DNA of 64,000 bases from positions 21,995,115 through 22,059,114 of the forward strand of contig NC_134429.1 in NCBI RefSeq assembly GCF_030867145.1. Reading direction: 5' to 3'. The notes below the pieces were generated by a model, which saw only the letters and a program-made list of their open reading frames with translations, was not told the DNA's origin and did no database searches. Positions 28,901 to 42,500 of the stretch are shown here, piece after piece. Position 1 is the stretch's first letter. Every line of letters starts with the position of its first letter. The DNA is from Opisthocomus hoazin (lineage: Eukaryota > Chordata > Aves > Opisthocomiformes > Opisthocomidae). Made by a program: the position numbers and the translations under genes.

Positions 28901-31900
28901 GCATCTTGTTATCTCCATCTCAAATTTCGTTCTTCACAGTGATCTAGAGAGTATGTATTTAACATACATCTTATAATACTATTAAATGTGTTTTTAAGGG
29001 CTGTAGTCTGTAATCATGAGTTTGAAGAGTGGGAATTCCACCATGACCAATCTGGTCATCATCTTAACCCTGAATTCCTGGCAAGGCTTAGTTTGAACAC
29101 CATCAGCAACTACTCCCTACTGTAATAACTGCCCTGGCGAAATTGGGGTCTTTGTCCTGGACTGGATGGATGCTTTGCTTTATCATGTCAAACCTGCTGC
29201 TTCACTGGGATGGTTTAAAAACAAAACCAAGGCTGCAGCAGGGGGAAATGCAATCTCAGTGAGAGCTCTTCTGCAGTTTCAGTACAGTAGCAATTGTGCT
29301 TGTTGTAGTCTGGGAGTGAATGGAAAACTCATAGTGACAGCAACCACAATGATCAGTAATTTTAAATGACTGCATAATTTAATTATGTTGTCAATCAGCA
29401 TGCTTCCAAACCAGGTTTATTTTCTGTTTTGTTTTATCTCTTATGATGCAAGAGAAACTGATGATCGAGAGGTTTTTAAATGACCTCCCACTACAGCTGT
29501 GTGTTATTTCCTGACATTATCTGCTTGAGAGCAAATTAACATGGTGGAGAAATTAAACTAATGGGTTTTTCAAGTCACCGGGTACTAAAGTGGCCCCTTC
29601 CTTTCAGGAAAAGGTATGTTTTGGCAAACAGCCTATGCTGGAGTTACCAGGTAGACTCAGCTCCTGTGGGCTGATTTGCTAGTCTGAAGCTCACCAGGTG
29701 GGGGGTGTTTTGTCAACCTCAGAGCAGCCAAGCAGCAGGAGGCAATGTGCGGACCCTTACACGGGGTAGGCGCTTCTTGCTGCCACTGGTTGCTCAGAGT
29801 GTGCTTTAGCTTGTGGTATTGGCAGTTGTGAGCCTGGGGGAGAGGTCACTCCCTCACCTGCCCACACCCCCCCTTCTCACCAGCTTTTCTGCCAGCCACA
29901 TCTCATTGAGGTCTGCGCAGTGGTCATGGGGTCACCATAGGGCTGCTCCAGATCCAGCCCTCTGTAGTTCATTGTGGTCCAACTCCCTTTGCCCCAGACA
30001 GCTGCCTCCTGGGACCCATGGATCCTCACTAGCATGGCTGGGTGGTCACAAAGGCACCGCTGCAGCGAGCAAGAGACTGCTGGAGGGTGGTGAGCAGTAG
30101 CCATAGCCCACTTCTTGAATCGGGAGGCTGTGGGAAGCATTGCCTTTCCTCAAATGCACATCTTTCTTCCCTGCTTTAACACAAATTCCTTGACTCTTCA
30201 GGTTTCAGTGTATCCAGTCATAACTGCTTTGAAGTGTGATTATTCCAGTCGAATCTATCTGGCAAGGGGCTTCCTCCTCAGAGGCAAGCTGTCAGGCCTT
30301 GCTCAGGTGAGCCCAAGGGCTAAATATTCAAACATATGATCATGCTGTTGCAAAAGCATGTTGTGTCCTGACAAGACTTATCATGTGTTAGGGGATGAGC
30401 AGAGAAATGTCTTCTGGCCAGAACGTGCAAAGCTTCCCCCACAGCCTTAATTACTCACTTGGAAAACAGTTTTTGGATCATGCCAGCTTTGTCCCCCAAA
30501 GCACAGGAATCTGGTCTCTGAGAATACACAAACAAGGTTTCCACTTGCCTTTGTCATTGACCCCCTCGCTGTCACCCAGAGAGAGCCACTGCACTGTAGA
30601 CTAAGTCCTCAGTGAAACCTTATTGCTTTGGATTTTTACAGGGAAAATGGCTAAGTTACTTAAATACTGCAAGACTTGCCTGTAAATGACTTTCCTCATA
30701 GTGAAGGGTATGTGAGCTCTGTAACTTGCTTGAATGTCTTGCCCATAGCCAAGCAGTCACTATTTTCAATTCAGGTTCAGTCTGTTTTACTTCAGTTACA
30801 GTTGCACTAAACTGAAGTTCATCATTTAACTTCTAGAATGAGACTTAACACTGCTGTTACTCAGCTGACACATGGTAGGAAAGATAGCATCGCTACAGAG
30901 TAATACATATTTTTTTTAATACTCAGGACTGAGTAGACAATACCAATACTTTCAGGAAAGGTGTGTATGCAAGTCTCTTTTATTCCTAGGAGAAAAACTA
31001 GAATGGAGGTTAGGTTAAGTCTTACGCTTTTTGGGAATTTCAGAAAAGGTTAGGCAAGACCATTCAAAACCACACGGTTTTTAAGGTTTTTAAGCTTTTC
31101 AGCACTATAAATATGAAAATAATTTGAACTCAGAATTAGATCTTATTCTGAGGAAGTAAAAAATGTCTTGGTGCTACATTAGCAGAAAAGGTTTTATCCC
31201 ATGGACTAGGGAACTTCCACTGCTAACAGAAGTGAAAATTAAGTGCCAGGGTGTGGGGCTGGGGAAATTGTAACAAATCCCCTATGTTATACCAAAGATA
31301 CATTCAGCTGTTAGTCACTTTAGAAGACTCTTTGGCTTGCCTTGTGCAAATACTAAGCAATATCATCAAGCAGGTGTGAAGTGCAATGAGTTAGGACAGA
31401 AAGCTCATACCATCACTGTAATGACAAAGGTAATGGTGACTGAGACCTGACAGTAAGTGCAATCGCTTAGAATCGCGGTTTTACTTCATCCACCTGCAAC
31501 GCCTTATGCATCCAGTAATACAGAATGCCTGGGCTGGCCTCCCTGTCAAGAGGGGTTCATTTCTTAGTGTGCACACCAGCCATGTGGCTTTTCCCTGAAT
31601 GCTTTAAGCCAAAACAATCCCATTGACAGCAGGGAATATGCTTTCTGTGGGGTATCTGGATGGGGAAGCTTTCTTCTTTTTCCCATCCAAGAGTGGCTTT
31701 GCTATTAATTTGAGAATAAATGCTATTAAGGGCAGAACTGAGACTTGAGGCTTTTGGGAACTCAAAAGCTTCCAGGTAAGGGGAGAAGAGCAGTCTGTTC
31801 AAGCACAGGAATCTAGGCTAAAAAGGGGGGGGTCCAAGTATCAGGAATGGAGTGGGTCCCAGAGGCAAAAGCTAGAGGAGGTCTGCAGGGCTGTTGCTTG

Positions 31901-33080
31901 GTTTTAGACTGAGTTCTACTGAAATGACAACTACCAAGTTTGTGCTCTCTCACCATTGACAAGGAATGAGCTGCAGCTTAGCAGAGTTCATCTGTTTGGT
32001 GCAGCAGTGATAGTGTAACTAACAAGGTATGTTATTCTGGGGTCCTAGCATTAAAGCTGCTCAGATTTAAGGGGAAGGTTGCAAGTACCAATTTGACACT
32101 TTCGACCTTAGAAAAATCTAGGGGGTGGAGGGGAAGCAAGAGCTTTCAGTAGGATCCACGTTACAGTCAACAGCCTTGCACAGGATTAGGTAAGTTGTTT
32201 ATGGTTTGGAGGCCAATCTCTGTGGGTTCGTAGTAGTGTTATGGCATAGCAGTAGGTTTTTAAGCACTTGCATAAATGAAGCTTAGCAATCTCCACAGCT
32301 ATAAAAGTGAAGTAACTGGGCATTACTGAAAGACTACATCTGACATTTTTTCCATTAAGTATAATTCCAAGCATGGTAACCTGCTTTATTCTAGAATAAG
32401 TTCATTCACAGAAAAGACTTCAGACTGCCAGATCAAGGCAAGTATTTGCCTGCGTATACAGCTAAAAGAGCAAAGTTGTGTGATGCTTCGTATCTTCAGT
32501 AACCTTATCCACGGCTCACATACTACAGTTAAATATACCTGCTTTGTGATGAGATTTGCATTTTCTTTCTCCTCTTAGTTTAAAAAAAAAAAAAAAAAAA
32601 AACCAAAACAAACAAAAAACCCAACAAATTACCATGCTATGCTCAAGCTTTTTTCATCCTCAGAATACAAGTTACTCCTCTTCAGTCACCCTTAATTTAG
32701 GTTTTTTTTAACAAGTGAGAAACTGAATACTACTGCCCTCTCTTTTCCGTATGATGGTGCCTAATATGCTGTTGGTAGTTCTAGAAACAGCAAAGGTTAT
32801 AAGTAACGATAGGTCGAGTAACCTAATCTTACAGGATGTTTTATTGCCAGCACAAAACTATAGATACCATGCTACCAGGTAGTAAGGAGAAATTAAAATT
32901 ATTGGTCTGCAATATAAGTTATTGAACACTTCTGCAGAAATGTTAATTAAATGCAAGCTGAATTCAACATCTGTTGGACACTTAACATTATTCACTTTGA
33001 ACTTTTCCAGTAACTGCAGAATTGCGTATACTATTCAATAAATCAAAAACCAACATGTATCATAAATAAGTGTTTTATAA
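19920..33080. other. Intergenic DNA between PARK7 and ERRFI1 (tail to tail)
   Basis: About 13 kb with no recognised protein gene, tRNA or rRNA. It is mostly AT-rich. GC-richer, repeat-like patches lie at about 24,830-25,150, 26,150-26,450 and 29,690-30,110. Also seen are a perfect short palindrome at 23177-23192, an unusually long minus-strand open frame at 27327-27923, and an A-tract at 32582-32602. Deeply conserved regulatory elements are plausible here but cannot be shown without alignment. Confidence 0.6.
32582..32602. repeat. Poly-A tract
   Basis: Twenty-one A followed by an A/C-rich tail (CCAAAACAAACAAAAAACCC). It could be the decayed tail of a retroposed sequence, but no retroposed body is recognisable upstream. 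Simple-repeat expansion is as likely. Confidence 0.85.
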
Positions 33081-34393
33081 CTTTATTAAACTCGACAATA
33101 TTCAAAATACAAAGTGAATTCTTTTTTATTCAATACTGTACACGATGCAGAAATATCAGTGCATTTCTATAGCATGTATTTCACCTTCATTTAGTTTGTA
33201 CTAAAACAAAAAATAAGCTTTAAAATAGCTCAAACATTCAGCAGTTTAAACTGTAAACAGCTTGTTTGTTTCTGTTAGGAGGAACACATTCATCTTCTGT
33301 ACCTCCGTTAATGAGCACCCTTTGTCTTGTGCTTATCTGTGAGAGGATAAATGTAATCAAAATGAGCATGAGAAACTGCTAACGCACAAATGTGGCACCT
33401 CGATGAACTTTAGTGGATTGCTGAGGCACAATGAGGAAAAAATTAAACAGCAAGAAGCAGCATCTGAAGCAGCAGGAGATGGGACTGACACTGTTCATAA
33501 ATGGAATCATGTTTTTCCTCATATCGTCCTCCTCCCCTGAAATACTGAATAGAAACCAAAACACAAGACCAGCTTGTGCCATGTTTCTGTATTTAATACA
33601 GTCAGAATTTCAAACTCTAGGTGAGCATGTAGGTGTTACTGCCTACCTAACAGCAACTGTATAGCTGCTCATATCCTCTGCCACTTTCAGGACACTTTCA
33701 CACGTTTCTAGGATCCAGCAGGAAAAGAGCAGCAGCAGAGGCTTAGCAATAGCTGGTCCAAGTCTCTCCTAGGAAAAATGGCAAAAACTGTGTTTGGCGA
33801 CTGAAAGAATCCACAAAACCTAACTCACTCTATTAGTGTCAAATTAAGTTGTAAAATTGATCCAGCCTTTTGGAAGGCACTTTCAATATGCTTGCCAAAG
33901 CTTGAAATGGATATCAGATCTTGCAGTTACCTTCTTACCAGGTTGGCATATCCTAGCCAAAGAGGACAGCCTGTTCTCAGCGGAGTTACTATGTGAAAGA
34001 AATTTTGTAAATGCCTGATACAAAAACTGTACTGCATTATCTGCTATGTTGTCAGCTTTATAAGTGACTCATAAGCAAAGCTAGGGGTTTTTTTTGACAT
34101 TATGACTACCAAATATATTCATCTAGGTAGCATGTAACTGGCCAACTGTGACTACTATCCCTCCACGTGTTTCTATGGAATCTTTGTAGGTTTTTTGCTA
34201 TACATACCAAGACAAAAAACAGTCTTAAGAAATATATCAGAGATATGCAGCATAAGAGGACTTTACCGTCCATTTTCCAGTTCTCAGAGGACAAACTGGT
34301 CCTACTTCATTATCTAAGAACCTTAAGAACTTTGTAACTTGATAAAGTTCAGCTCCATCCTGAACAACTGAGATGAGACTGTGGTCCCAGAGG
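33060..34393 (-). other. ERRFI1: ERRFI1 3' UTR
   Basis: About 1.3 kb of AT-rich minus-strand sequence between the TAG-type stop region at 34394 and the paired AATAAA hexamers near 33,082 and 33,125. Its composition is typical of the long, unstable mRNAs of immediate-early feedback genes. The 3' end is inferred from the hexamers. Confidence 0.65.
33082..33087 (-). terminator. ERRFI1: Candidate poly(A) signal of ERRFI1
   Basis: AATAAA on the minus strand (TTTATT on the plus strand) about 1.3 kb past the ERRFI1 stop. A second copy at 33125-33130 lies 40 bases upstream of it. A 3' UTR of this size agrees with the roughly 3 kb mammalian ERRFI1 mRNA, so either hexamer could be used. Confidence 0.6.
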
Positions 34394-36490
34394 CTATGGG
34401 GAAACCACGTAAGACAGGTGTTTTCGTTTCAGATGATGGGCTATGTCCATTCTAGGTTTTAAGTCCAGTTTTGTTGGGGCTGAAGTGGCTGTGCAGTCAC
34501 CAGACCAGGACTGAACCTCTGTGTTAGAGCTACTTTCTTCTGCTTCTCTGAAGAATTTCTCATACTTGTCCAAATACGGAGGCCTTTCAGGCAGCAGATA
34601 GTAGTGTGTTGAACTGGCTTTCTTACCATTTTCAATAATCGGAAGAATGCAAGGGACCCTGTTGGAAGATCCTTCACTATTTTGTCTTTGTAGAGCTTTG
34701 CTGCTGACATATTTCGGATCAGGTGCAAAACTCTGGGTGGGGGGCATAACCCCATTGAGGTATGATGGCAGGCTTTTGGGACTTGGCGTACGGGAATTGC
34801 TGCGTGACAAAGGTTCTCTTGGGGGCACTTTTGGAGGCCTGTCTTCATCACTGTACGCACTAGAAGCAACTTCTGCTGACCACCTTCTGTAATCTGGTTT
34901 GAGAGCCCTTGGAGGTATGGGAACCCTTGGTGGAATCTCTGGTTTATCCTCATCAGAGTTTGGAGAAGACCTGTTTAAGTGTCCAGACAGTCTTACTACT
35001 GGTTTATTAAGAGATCCAGCTGGCCCGGAATGGGACCTTCGCAAACGTCGATGCAGCTGCTGTGGAGGAGGATAAATACTGGATATGTATCCATTTACGC
35101 TTGGTGTAGGGTTGGTATCTTCTGGTTTTGGTCCTGTTGGAGTATCAAAGTATGCATAGTTGATCTGTCCACAGCCCCTAAAGCTCCGCCGGCTTGGAGC
35201 ACTGGATTTAAAAGGAGGAAGTTCAAAATCTTCTAACAAAAAATCAGTATCTGAACTAGTCAGGAATTCCACCTCTTTGTCAACCTCATCTGGAATAAGG
35301 TCTTCAGAAACAGGCAGAGGGGGTAGTGGCCTGGAGCTACGGTCACTGGAAGATGCAGCCAGAAATTGAATTGTCCCATTTCTTATGGGCATGTGAGGAG
35401 GTGTCTCTTCAGAAACACAGCCCATGGTTAACGACAGTTTACTAAAGCCAGGAATGAGATGGTCTTTGTATCTTGAAACTGGCTGTTCGTTTTTGGGACT
35501 TAGAGGAGGTGCACTTGATTTCTGAGATGGGACTTGGATGCAACTTTCAGCAAAGCTGTGGTCATTCATGGAAGCATGGTTGGAAGAGTGCCCTACAAAG
35601 GTGAGGAAGTCTTAGAAACATTTATCTAAGTAACACTGTAGTGTGTGACTGCCACTGTGTATTTAACTATTTAATTCCTTCTAATGCAACAATTAGTAAT
35701 ATCTGCTTAGTGACTCCAGTAGCAAAACTTAGCTATTATAGATCTTTTCTGGTTGAGGATTTATGCATTTAGTTAAAAGAGCAGCTGATTACCTTACTGT
35801 TTTAGGCCAATGCTCCAGTTAAATGAGGTAGTTCAAGAGACCCTGAGCATAAGCAACAGAACAGAGCTACATCTACATGGATCCCAGCAGAAGACTATGA
35901 CAGAACAAGTGCTATTTTACTACCCTAAGTGTAAGGAGCTTATACAAGGTTGGTTTGTCTGTTTTAATTTGATCATTCATGTTTTGGAGCTTTTTTTTTT
36001 GTTTGGGCTTGAATAGTAGTATTTTCTTGAAATGTTTGCATTCTGTCACCAGAGGGCAGCCTTATACCCAGAATGAGAAAGTATTCAGCATCTTGGTAAA
36101 GACTTAGGGATTTTTTTCTAAGACAAATCCTTTACACTACCTAAATACATATGTGTTAGTCTTTATACTTACCAATGGATGTTAAATGTTGCTCTGTTGA
36201 TGGACTCAAATTATATGCCACTGCTATAGGATCCACATTAAAGAAAGTACTAAAAAACAAGAAAAGCCTTCACTGTAAATAAACCATAGGTCGGTACTGG
36301 TACAAGTATTCTTAATGCTCATCTCCTATACTTGTAGATGCAATAAATAAAATTTTAGCCTCACTCACTTTTCAAATCCACTGTGGCTACCCCAGCAGGT
36401 TTTCAGAGTCCCCATGCCCTGACTTGTGTGAAGAAATCCAGTTTTTAATGGGACTCTCATCTCCTGAGCAGCAACTCCTGCAGTTGACAT
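34394..36490 (-). CDS. ERRFI1: ERBB receptor feedback inhibitor 1 (MIG6/RALT), three coding exons
   Basis: Cytoplasmic scaffold induced by growth factors, stress and steroids. It binds the EGFR/ErbB kinase domain, blocks dimer activation and promotes receptor endocytosis. Coding exons: 36490-36369, 36249-36173, 35592-34394. The total is 1,398 nt, 465 aa (human 462). The N-terminus ([19 protein letters not shown]) aligns with human MIG6 and the CRIB-like region. Further on are the proline-rich SH3 ligand RPLPPLP (154-160), [29 protein letters not shown], and the 14-3-3-type sites RRSHSGP (about 252-258) and RRWSAE (302-307). Next comes the ErbB-binding region (about 322-415), with [14 protein letters not shown] and the Src-phosphorylated tyrosine pair in [12 protein letters not shown] (Y397, Y398; human Y394/Y395). 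The C-terminus is [11 protein letters not shown]. Most of the protein sits in the last exon, as in mammals. The ATG has G at -3 and aligns with the human start. Confidence 0.98.
35593..36172 (-). other. ERRFI1: ERRFI1 intron 3
   Basis: GTAAGT donor at 36172-36167 and CACCTTTGTAG acceptor ending at 35593, phase 1. Nothing else was recognised. Confidence 0.9.
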
Positions 36491-36565
36491 TGCGTGCTGC
36501 TTTCTGGTGATGTCTCACGACCCTAGAAATTCAGTCCTTGACAGATTTCCTGCAGTTTTCATTAC
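36491..36565 (-). other. ERRFI1: ERRFI1 exon 2 leader (5' UTR part)
   Basis: Noncoding bases before the ATG. Two acceptors 16 bases apart are possible: after TTCTTTCTTTTGAAG (exon from 36565) or after AAAACTGCAG (exon from 36549). Both leaders contain stop codons in the frame entering from exon 1, so neither extends the protein. Confidence 0.6.
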
Positions 36566-39500
36566 CTTCAAAAGAAAGAAGGACATAAGTATCAGAAATG
36601 CAAATTTGATGAGTTCATCTCTCATCTGAAATTTCACTATTTCAAGGAATTAAATACCCCTATAAAAAGGCCTTCTGTCCTAATACTTGTCAGCAGGAAA
36701 ACTTTACCAAAGTTGTTATTTTGTCTCTGACTGCAAAGCTGAAGTACAAAATACGTAAGTTCTCTTGCAGAATTAAACTATATAGAAAAAAGAACAATAT
36801 GTTCAGTAAAGCCATTGATGTATGGCAACTGTGCATCAACAACTTCAGTTCTTGTAAAGAAACTGTCAGTTACTCAGGCAAAGTAAGTTTTCCAGAACAA
36901 TCTTTTAAACTTTCTAGTAGCCATCTACCCTCAGTTGTATCTCTTTTGCTCATGAGTTTATGGTTTCCAGTGTAGTCAACATGTAACAGCCTAGTCTTTT
37001 TAAGTATTACCTTCAATAGCCTAGCAAATGGCCTTTGGTCCAATAAACAGAATTACTGACTACTTAAATCAGTGTTTTAAAACTTTTTATATAAAGTTGT
37101 CACTATTGTTAACGAACTTAAGCATTAAGATACTTTAAATCAGCCTCAAGTCTTCTACCTAGTTTGAACAAATTGTAAATCTAGTGATTTGAAATAATCT
37201 CATCTTAAACTGTCCTGCTGTATTCAGATTTATTTTGAATGTGTGAACAATGCTTTATCTGGCCCCTTTACAACATATAAAGCAATTGCCAATGCATTTT
37301 TTTATTGAATAAGTAATCATAGTCTAAGAAACAAGTTGACTTGTGGGGCTTTGTTTAGGAAATTCAGAATGGATTGGGGGGGGGGGCAGGGCAGGGCGGG
37401 ATGACAGTGTAAAAGTAGTCAACATTCTGAAAGCAGGAGAAATTAAGCCAAGACTGTAAGCAAAGATGTTCTCTGGGTCTGTGCTTCATCTACACAAATA
37501 TCCTAAATTCAGCAAGAACAATATGGTGGTATATGGGTGTTTAAAAAAAAAAACCACCCAAAAACCAGCAAAAAACCCCCACCCAAAACAGTTTGTGTAT
37601 CTCTTGAAAATCGAGAATATGACCAGTTTCTTAACATAAACTTCCTTCTCCCCTCCTCCCCCCCCCCCACCCAGAAAGAAAAAAAAAATCCACCTAAGGA
37701 AAAGTTAACCAACAATTGAGGGCCAGCTACATCAGTGCAGTATACATATCAAGAAAACCCCTTCACAGTATGGTACTGCAAGAAAATGGGGTACAGAAAC
37801 AACTAGTAGCTTATGCTTATGGTAAATCTGTTCAAAAACGAGTGTTCTCTGCATATGTAATCTTCCTTTTCCTTTGAGAGGAAAGATCCATTATATTTAT
37901 TTGCAACAGAAAGGCTAGGCAGACTCATAAGCAGGACTGTAAACCAGGTGCCCTGGGATTAATGTAGAGTCTAACACCACTATTTGCCTTTCATAAACAA
38001 TTGTTTGAGAAAGAACAATTCTGGTACGCTTTTCCAAATCTGACTTGGGTCCAGTAGTGATCATCCAAGCAGTATATGCAAAATAGCTTCTGACTGTATG
38101 TATAATGTGCAAGACCTAGAAACATTCTCTTTAAGAGTGTGGTGGTGTTCTTGATCATGACTACCAGTGACCACGCAGTGTATTTTAGCAAAGCATTTAA
38201 GAACTCTAGACAGGAGGCTATTAGCTTTAATAAAAGTGACCAAGGGCACAGCCAGTATTCTGTCTGCTGCAGCACAGTATTAGTCCTGCTTATTTCAGCC
38301 CTCCTGCTTTTAGTAAAGGCTGTAAGGCTATGTTATTTCTTTTCAGACAATCTCTTCAAAAGCTAGCTTAACCCTGGAAATTTTTGCATTACAGTCGAGT
38401 TGGGCCCTTCCCAGTACTGGGAATTTCAGATTTTCATGGCAAAATTAAATATAAAAATACAGCCCCGGGGAGGCAATAACATAGTTCTGATTAGCAAGTG
38501 AGTTCAAAATCTCTAGTCATCCTGTAACAGCAGTTCTTCCTTTCAGTTCTGTAAGTGCAAGCAGAACCATTATGTACAGGGGAACAGGAGACTGGAGAAA
38601 TCCATTTGTCAAAAAGACTTCAGCAGCACAGTACAAGTATAGCACAATTCTAAAATTACTTTCTATCACGTTAACATGGTTCGCAAATAAAACATCCAGC
38701 ACATCAGCTCACACTGTACTGAGCAGTGATGTTTCATGCCTCGCAGATCCTATCCTGTTAGCAATGAATCTGCAAAAGAAATGAAGGAGAATGAATTGGT
38801 GAACTGAAGGCTAATGCCTCTGAAGGAGTATGCACTTCTACTTCAGTATTTTTTGAAGTTAAATGCAAGTCACAAGTTGGAAAATCACTGATACGGAACA
38901 CTGATTAGTCAGCAAGTGATAGTACTCCACCTCAGCATGCACACAAGATCCAACAAGACCATGAGCGAGACATTGATTATGATATAAAACATGAGACAGG
39001 AAGCGGGGGGTGGCATTGCTATAGTTTGAGAGCACGTGTAATGTGCTTGCTATGATAACCTACAACCCTTGCAGGGCTTGTTAAGAAGCCCAACCTCCAT
39101 CAGATCCCATGCCAAAACCACTGCTAGTAATTACTGCGTCAGCTTTCTGAATGCTGTCTGAATCTCAGCTCTCAAGACTGATAGTTGCACAATTGCCTCT
39201 CTGAAATCCCTCTGGAATGTTAAACTCAACTTCTGAAATAGACTTAAATATTTATATGCTCTAGGAAAAGGTAGTTTTCACTTGTTTCAATCAACTCTTT
39301 ATTTTTTAAAAATGAAGCACAGACAAATTTTGCAGACATAAAACTTGCTTGATTCCAACACTAACATCTTTGTGAATTCACAGAAGGTGACTTGCCTCAA
39401 CGTTTCACTGGGAGTTGTGAATGGACACTAGTTACGAAGGTGTCCTCCACACCTTAAGCTACGAGTATCAAGAGAGGTAAGGCATGTGGTCTCACTAAAT

Positions 39501-42500
39501 CACCTAGTTACTTTTTCAGTGCAGTCTGAAGAGTTGGTGTGTATAACTTAAAACTTGCATAAGCTTGTTTGAAGCAACAGTATCTTAAGAGTGAGCCACA
39601 AGGACATGTAATTGAGGAGTACAAACTCTGTACCTTACACAGTGTGCTCTTACTAAAGCTGAGCAGTACATGTTTCATAAGGCTACCACTTTCTAGCAAC
39701 TGGCTTTAAAAAAAAATTACAGAAGTCAGTCATGACAACATAAACACCAACAGTTTCCACTGTAACTGTTGGCCCAGTACTGCCTCCTTAAAGACCTAAG
39801 AATCTAAACCATAAACAAAATAAAACTACATTTTGTGAAGAAAATGGACATTATGCCGTAATGAAGCATTCTGGATCTCATGCTTGTTTGGTGCTCATTT
39901 GCACAGAATGGGTTTCTGGTTACTCTGCTTGTCTGGCCTAGTTACACATAGATTATGGCATTCAGAAAGATCGAAGCACTCTGAGCACTTTTGAAGATGT
40001 TACAGTTTCAGTGTTATTCAAAAGAAATTGAATTAGTTCAAACTAAAGCTAGTCATTACTACAGGGCAGATACAAGCCAAGGCAATTCAAAAGTTTGTCA
40101 GTGCATTAGGAAGCATCATCACCAGCCACTGTAAGGCAAGGTAACTGTGCAAAGGAGAAAGTTTAAATCATTCATGCCTGCTCATGTTAACAAATATGAA
40201 TTATTCTAAATATCAGAGATAAGTTTGATACTTTTTTTTTTTTACAAGGCCAAATACACATTCAGGCTTGAACGGACAACTGATGAATAATAAGATGGAT
40301 ATGTGTAAGCTGAAAATATTCAAATGTATCCATAAACAGTAGGGTATCTACATAGTGAAGAATGTATATGAGAATATATTAGAAAAATTTTGACAGATGA
40401 TGTCAAGTTACATGAAACATCCCAAATACACAGTTTTTATACTGATACATATCACTAAATCCTTGGGTTATAGCACCAGTAATCCTCTATCTAGAAACTA
40501 AGAAGTATTTGTATATATTTTAGCTCAACACCTATCACTGGTCACACAGAGAATCTTGTTACTCTGTTGTCTGCTCTCCCAGCCCCAATGCAACCAAATA
40601 TTTGAGGTGAGTCAGGTTCATAATAAAGAAAACCTTTCTGGTATGCACAGTAGACCAAAGCATGCTCTAGAAGGTTTCACTTAATGGATATGGAATACAG
40701 CAATTTGCTGTACAGGTTTTTGAATGCCTGCACACATTTTGGTCAGATTTTATAAAGGCAACACTCTTGACAAGCAACTTAAGTACTTGTGAGAAATGGG
40801 GGGGGGACACGGACCCACACCCCTAAGACCTACTTACCCCTTTTGGGAGGGGAAGAAGTGTGACTACCTTAAATCCACAACCTATTTTTGCTCACCTTGC
40901 CACCACGTATCTTTAGCAAATCTCAGAAGCAATTCACAGGAGGAGGGGCACATTTTTGCACTACAAGTCATCCACTCTAGCTAGCTGTTCCTTATTTGAC
41001 AGTGTGATGTAATTTCCTTTTTTTTCCTTTGACTTTCTATTTAACCTAAGTACCTGAGATAGAGCCATCCCTTTCAATATTTAAGTGTTTCAGACTTCTA
41101 GCTGGACTTTAGAAAGCCTAAGAGCTGTTAGTACATTTTCCAGAATGCCATATACTTCCAAACAAACAAACAAACATCCAGGTTCTGCTTTTATCTTTGT
41201 AACTAGATGAATGCTCAGTAACCGACACCTAGCAGAAACAGCCTCATGAGAAGGTTAGTTTAAATCTATTAATTTATTAAATAATTAGATCTTATTCACT
41301 ATGCATCAAACCTCCATTGTGCAGTTCAGTATTCCTGAGTCACAAGCCAAATCGTGCTCAGATACAGGCCTCAAAGATTTTTTTCCATTTATAGGAATTA
41401 TATTCTTTACAGTTATTATATAGATGAGGCATGTTCTTAGCTTTGAGACGTTTTTCTACACATTCTGCCAATCAGAAATCGACCGTTCTGTGGTAGAAAA
41501 TTTAAGACTATGATAACTTAGTGAAGATGGATAAAAAAGCTGCTAAAATCAGAAGAGGTTGCAAATAAAATTAATTCTACAGATATACCCTAGATGATGA
41601 TGGGCTTAAATTTAAAGAGACAAATAACTGATCAGCAGACAAACAATATGTGTAGACTGAATATATTCCAAAATAACTGACTATTATAAAGAAGTGCAGT
41701 TCATCGAGGAGTTTAAGTTAAAATTTGGGCTACCATTTCATGGTATTACACAGCAACTGGGAGGAACCTGTAAATTGCCAGTAGAAAACTAATAATTAAA
41801 TAGCAAGACAATTGCCTTGCCTCTGCTTGTCAGATTTCAGATGCATGCTTAAGGTATGGTAGTTCATCCTCCTGAACATTTTAATGTGAATATAGCCAGC
41901 TTACATTCAGGAAATAAAAATTCCTTTATAGCTGACTCAAGAGTCATAACCATAGCGTTAGACATGCCGTGATAAGTTTTAATTCTGTTTTTCACTACAG
42001 AGAAGTGGAACTGTTTCCCTCTGAAATAATTACTCTATTGCAGAGGATGGCAGGGCTTCCCCAAGAGCACAAGCCCCTCAAAAGATAGGTTTCTACTAAA
42101 AAAAAAAAAAATTTAGCTATTTACCTATATAGGACAATTTTTTAATGAAAAAACACTAGGTTTGTGCATAAAGCAACATGGGTGAATTGAGCAGTTTGGT
42201 TTCCTCTTTTAAAGTTTTACTAGCTTATAAATGCAACTCAAATGTGTTTTTGATGCAGCGGCATCATTCACCTGTCATTCCAGTATGACAAAGATTCAAG
42301 TATCCGCAAACTGACCAAAGAGACCTTATCCCCAGAGCCTTTCCCATCCGGTTTATCAATATATAATTAAGTATTGTTATCTTTAGATCAAGCATAACAA
42401 GTTTTTTTGCTTATTGCTTCAGCAATACCGCAGAGGGTCCTTAGTCTGTGTGCTGGTGACACAAGACCATTGAAGTCTCAGAGTCACTCTGGACTGCTCG

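Noticed and set aside
34459-34953. 164-codon minus-strand frame inside ERRFI1
   Set aside because: It is a shifted-frame shadow of the ERRFI1 last exon. The overlapping frame has the homology.
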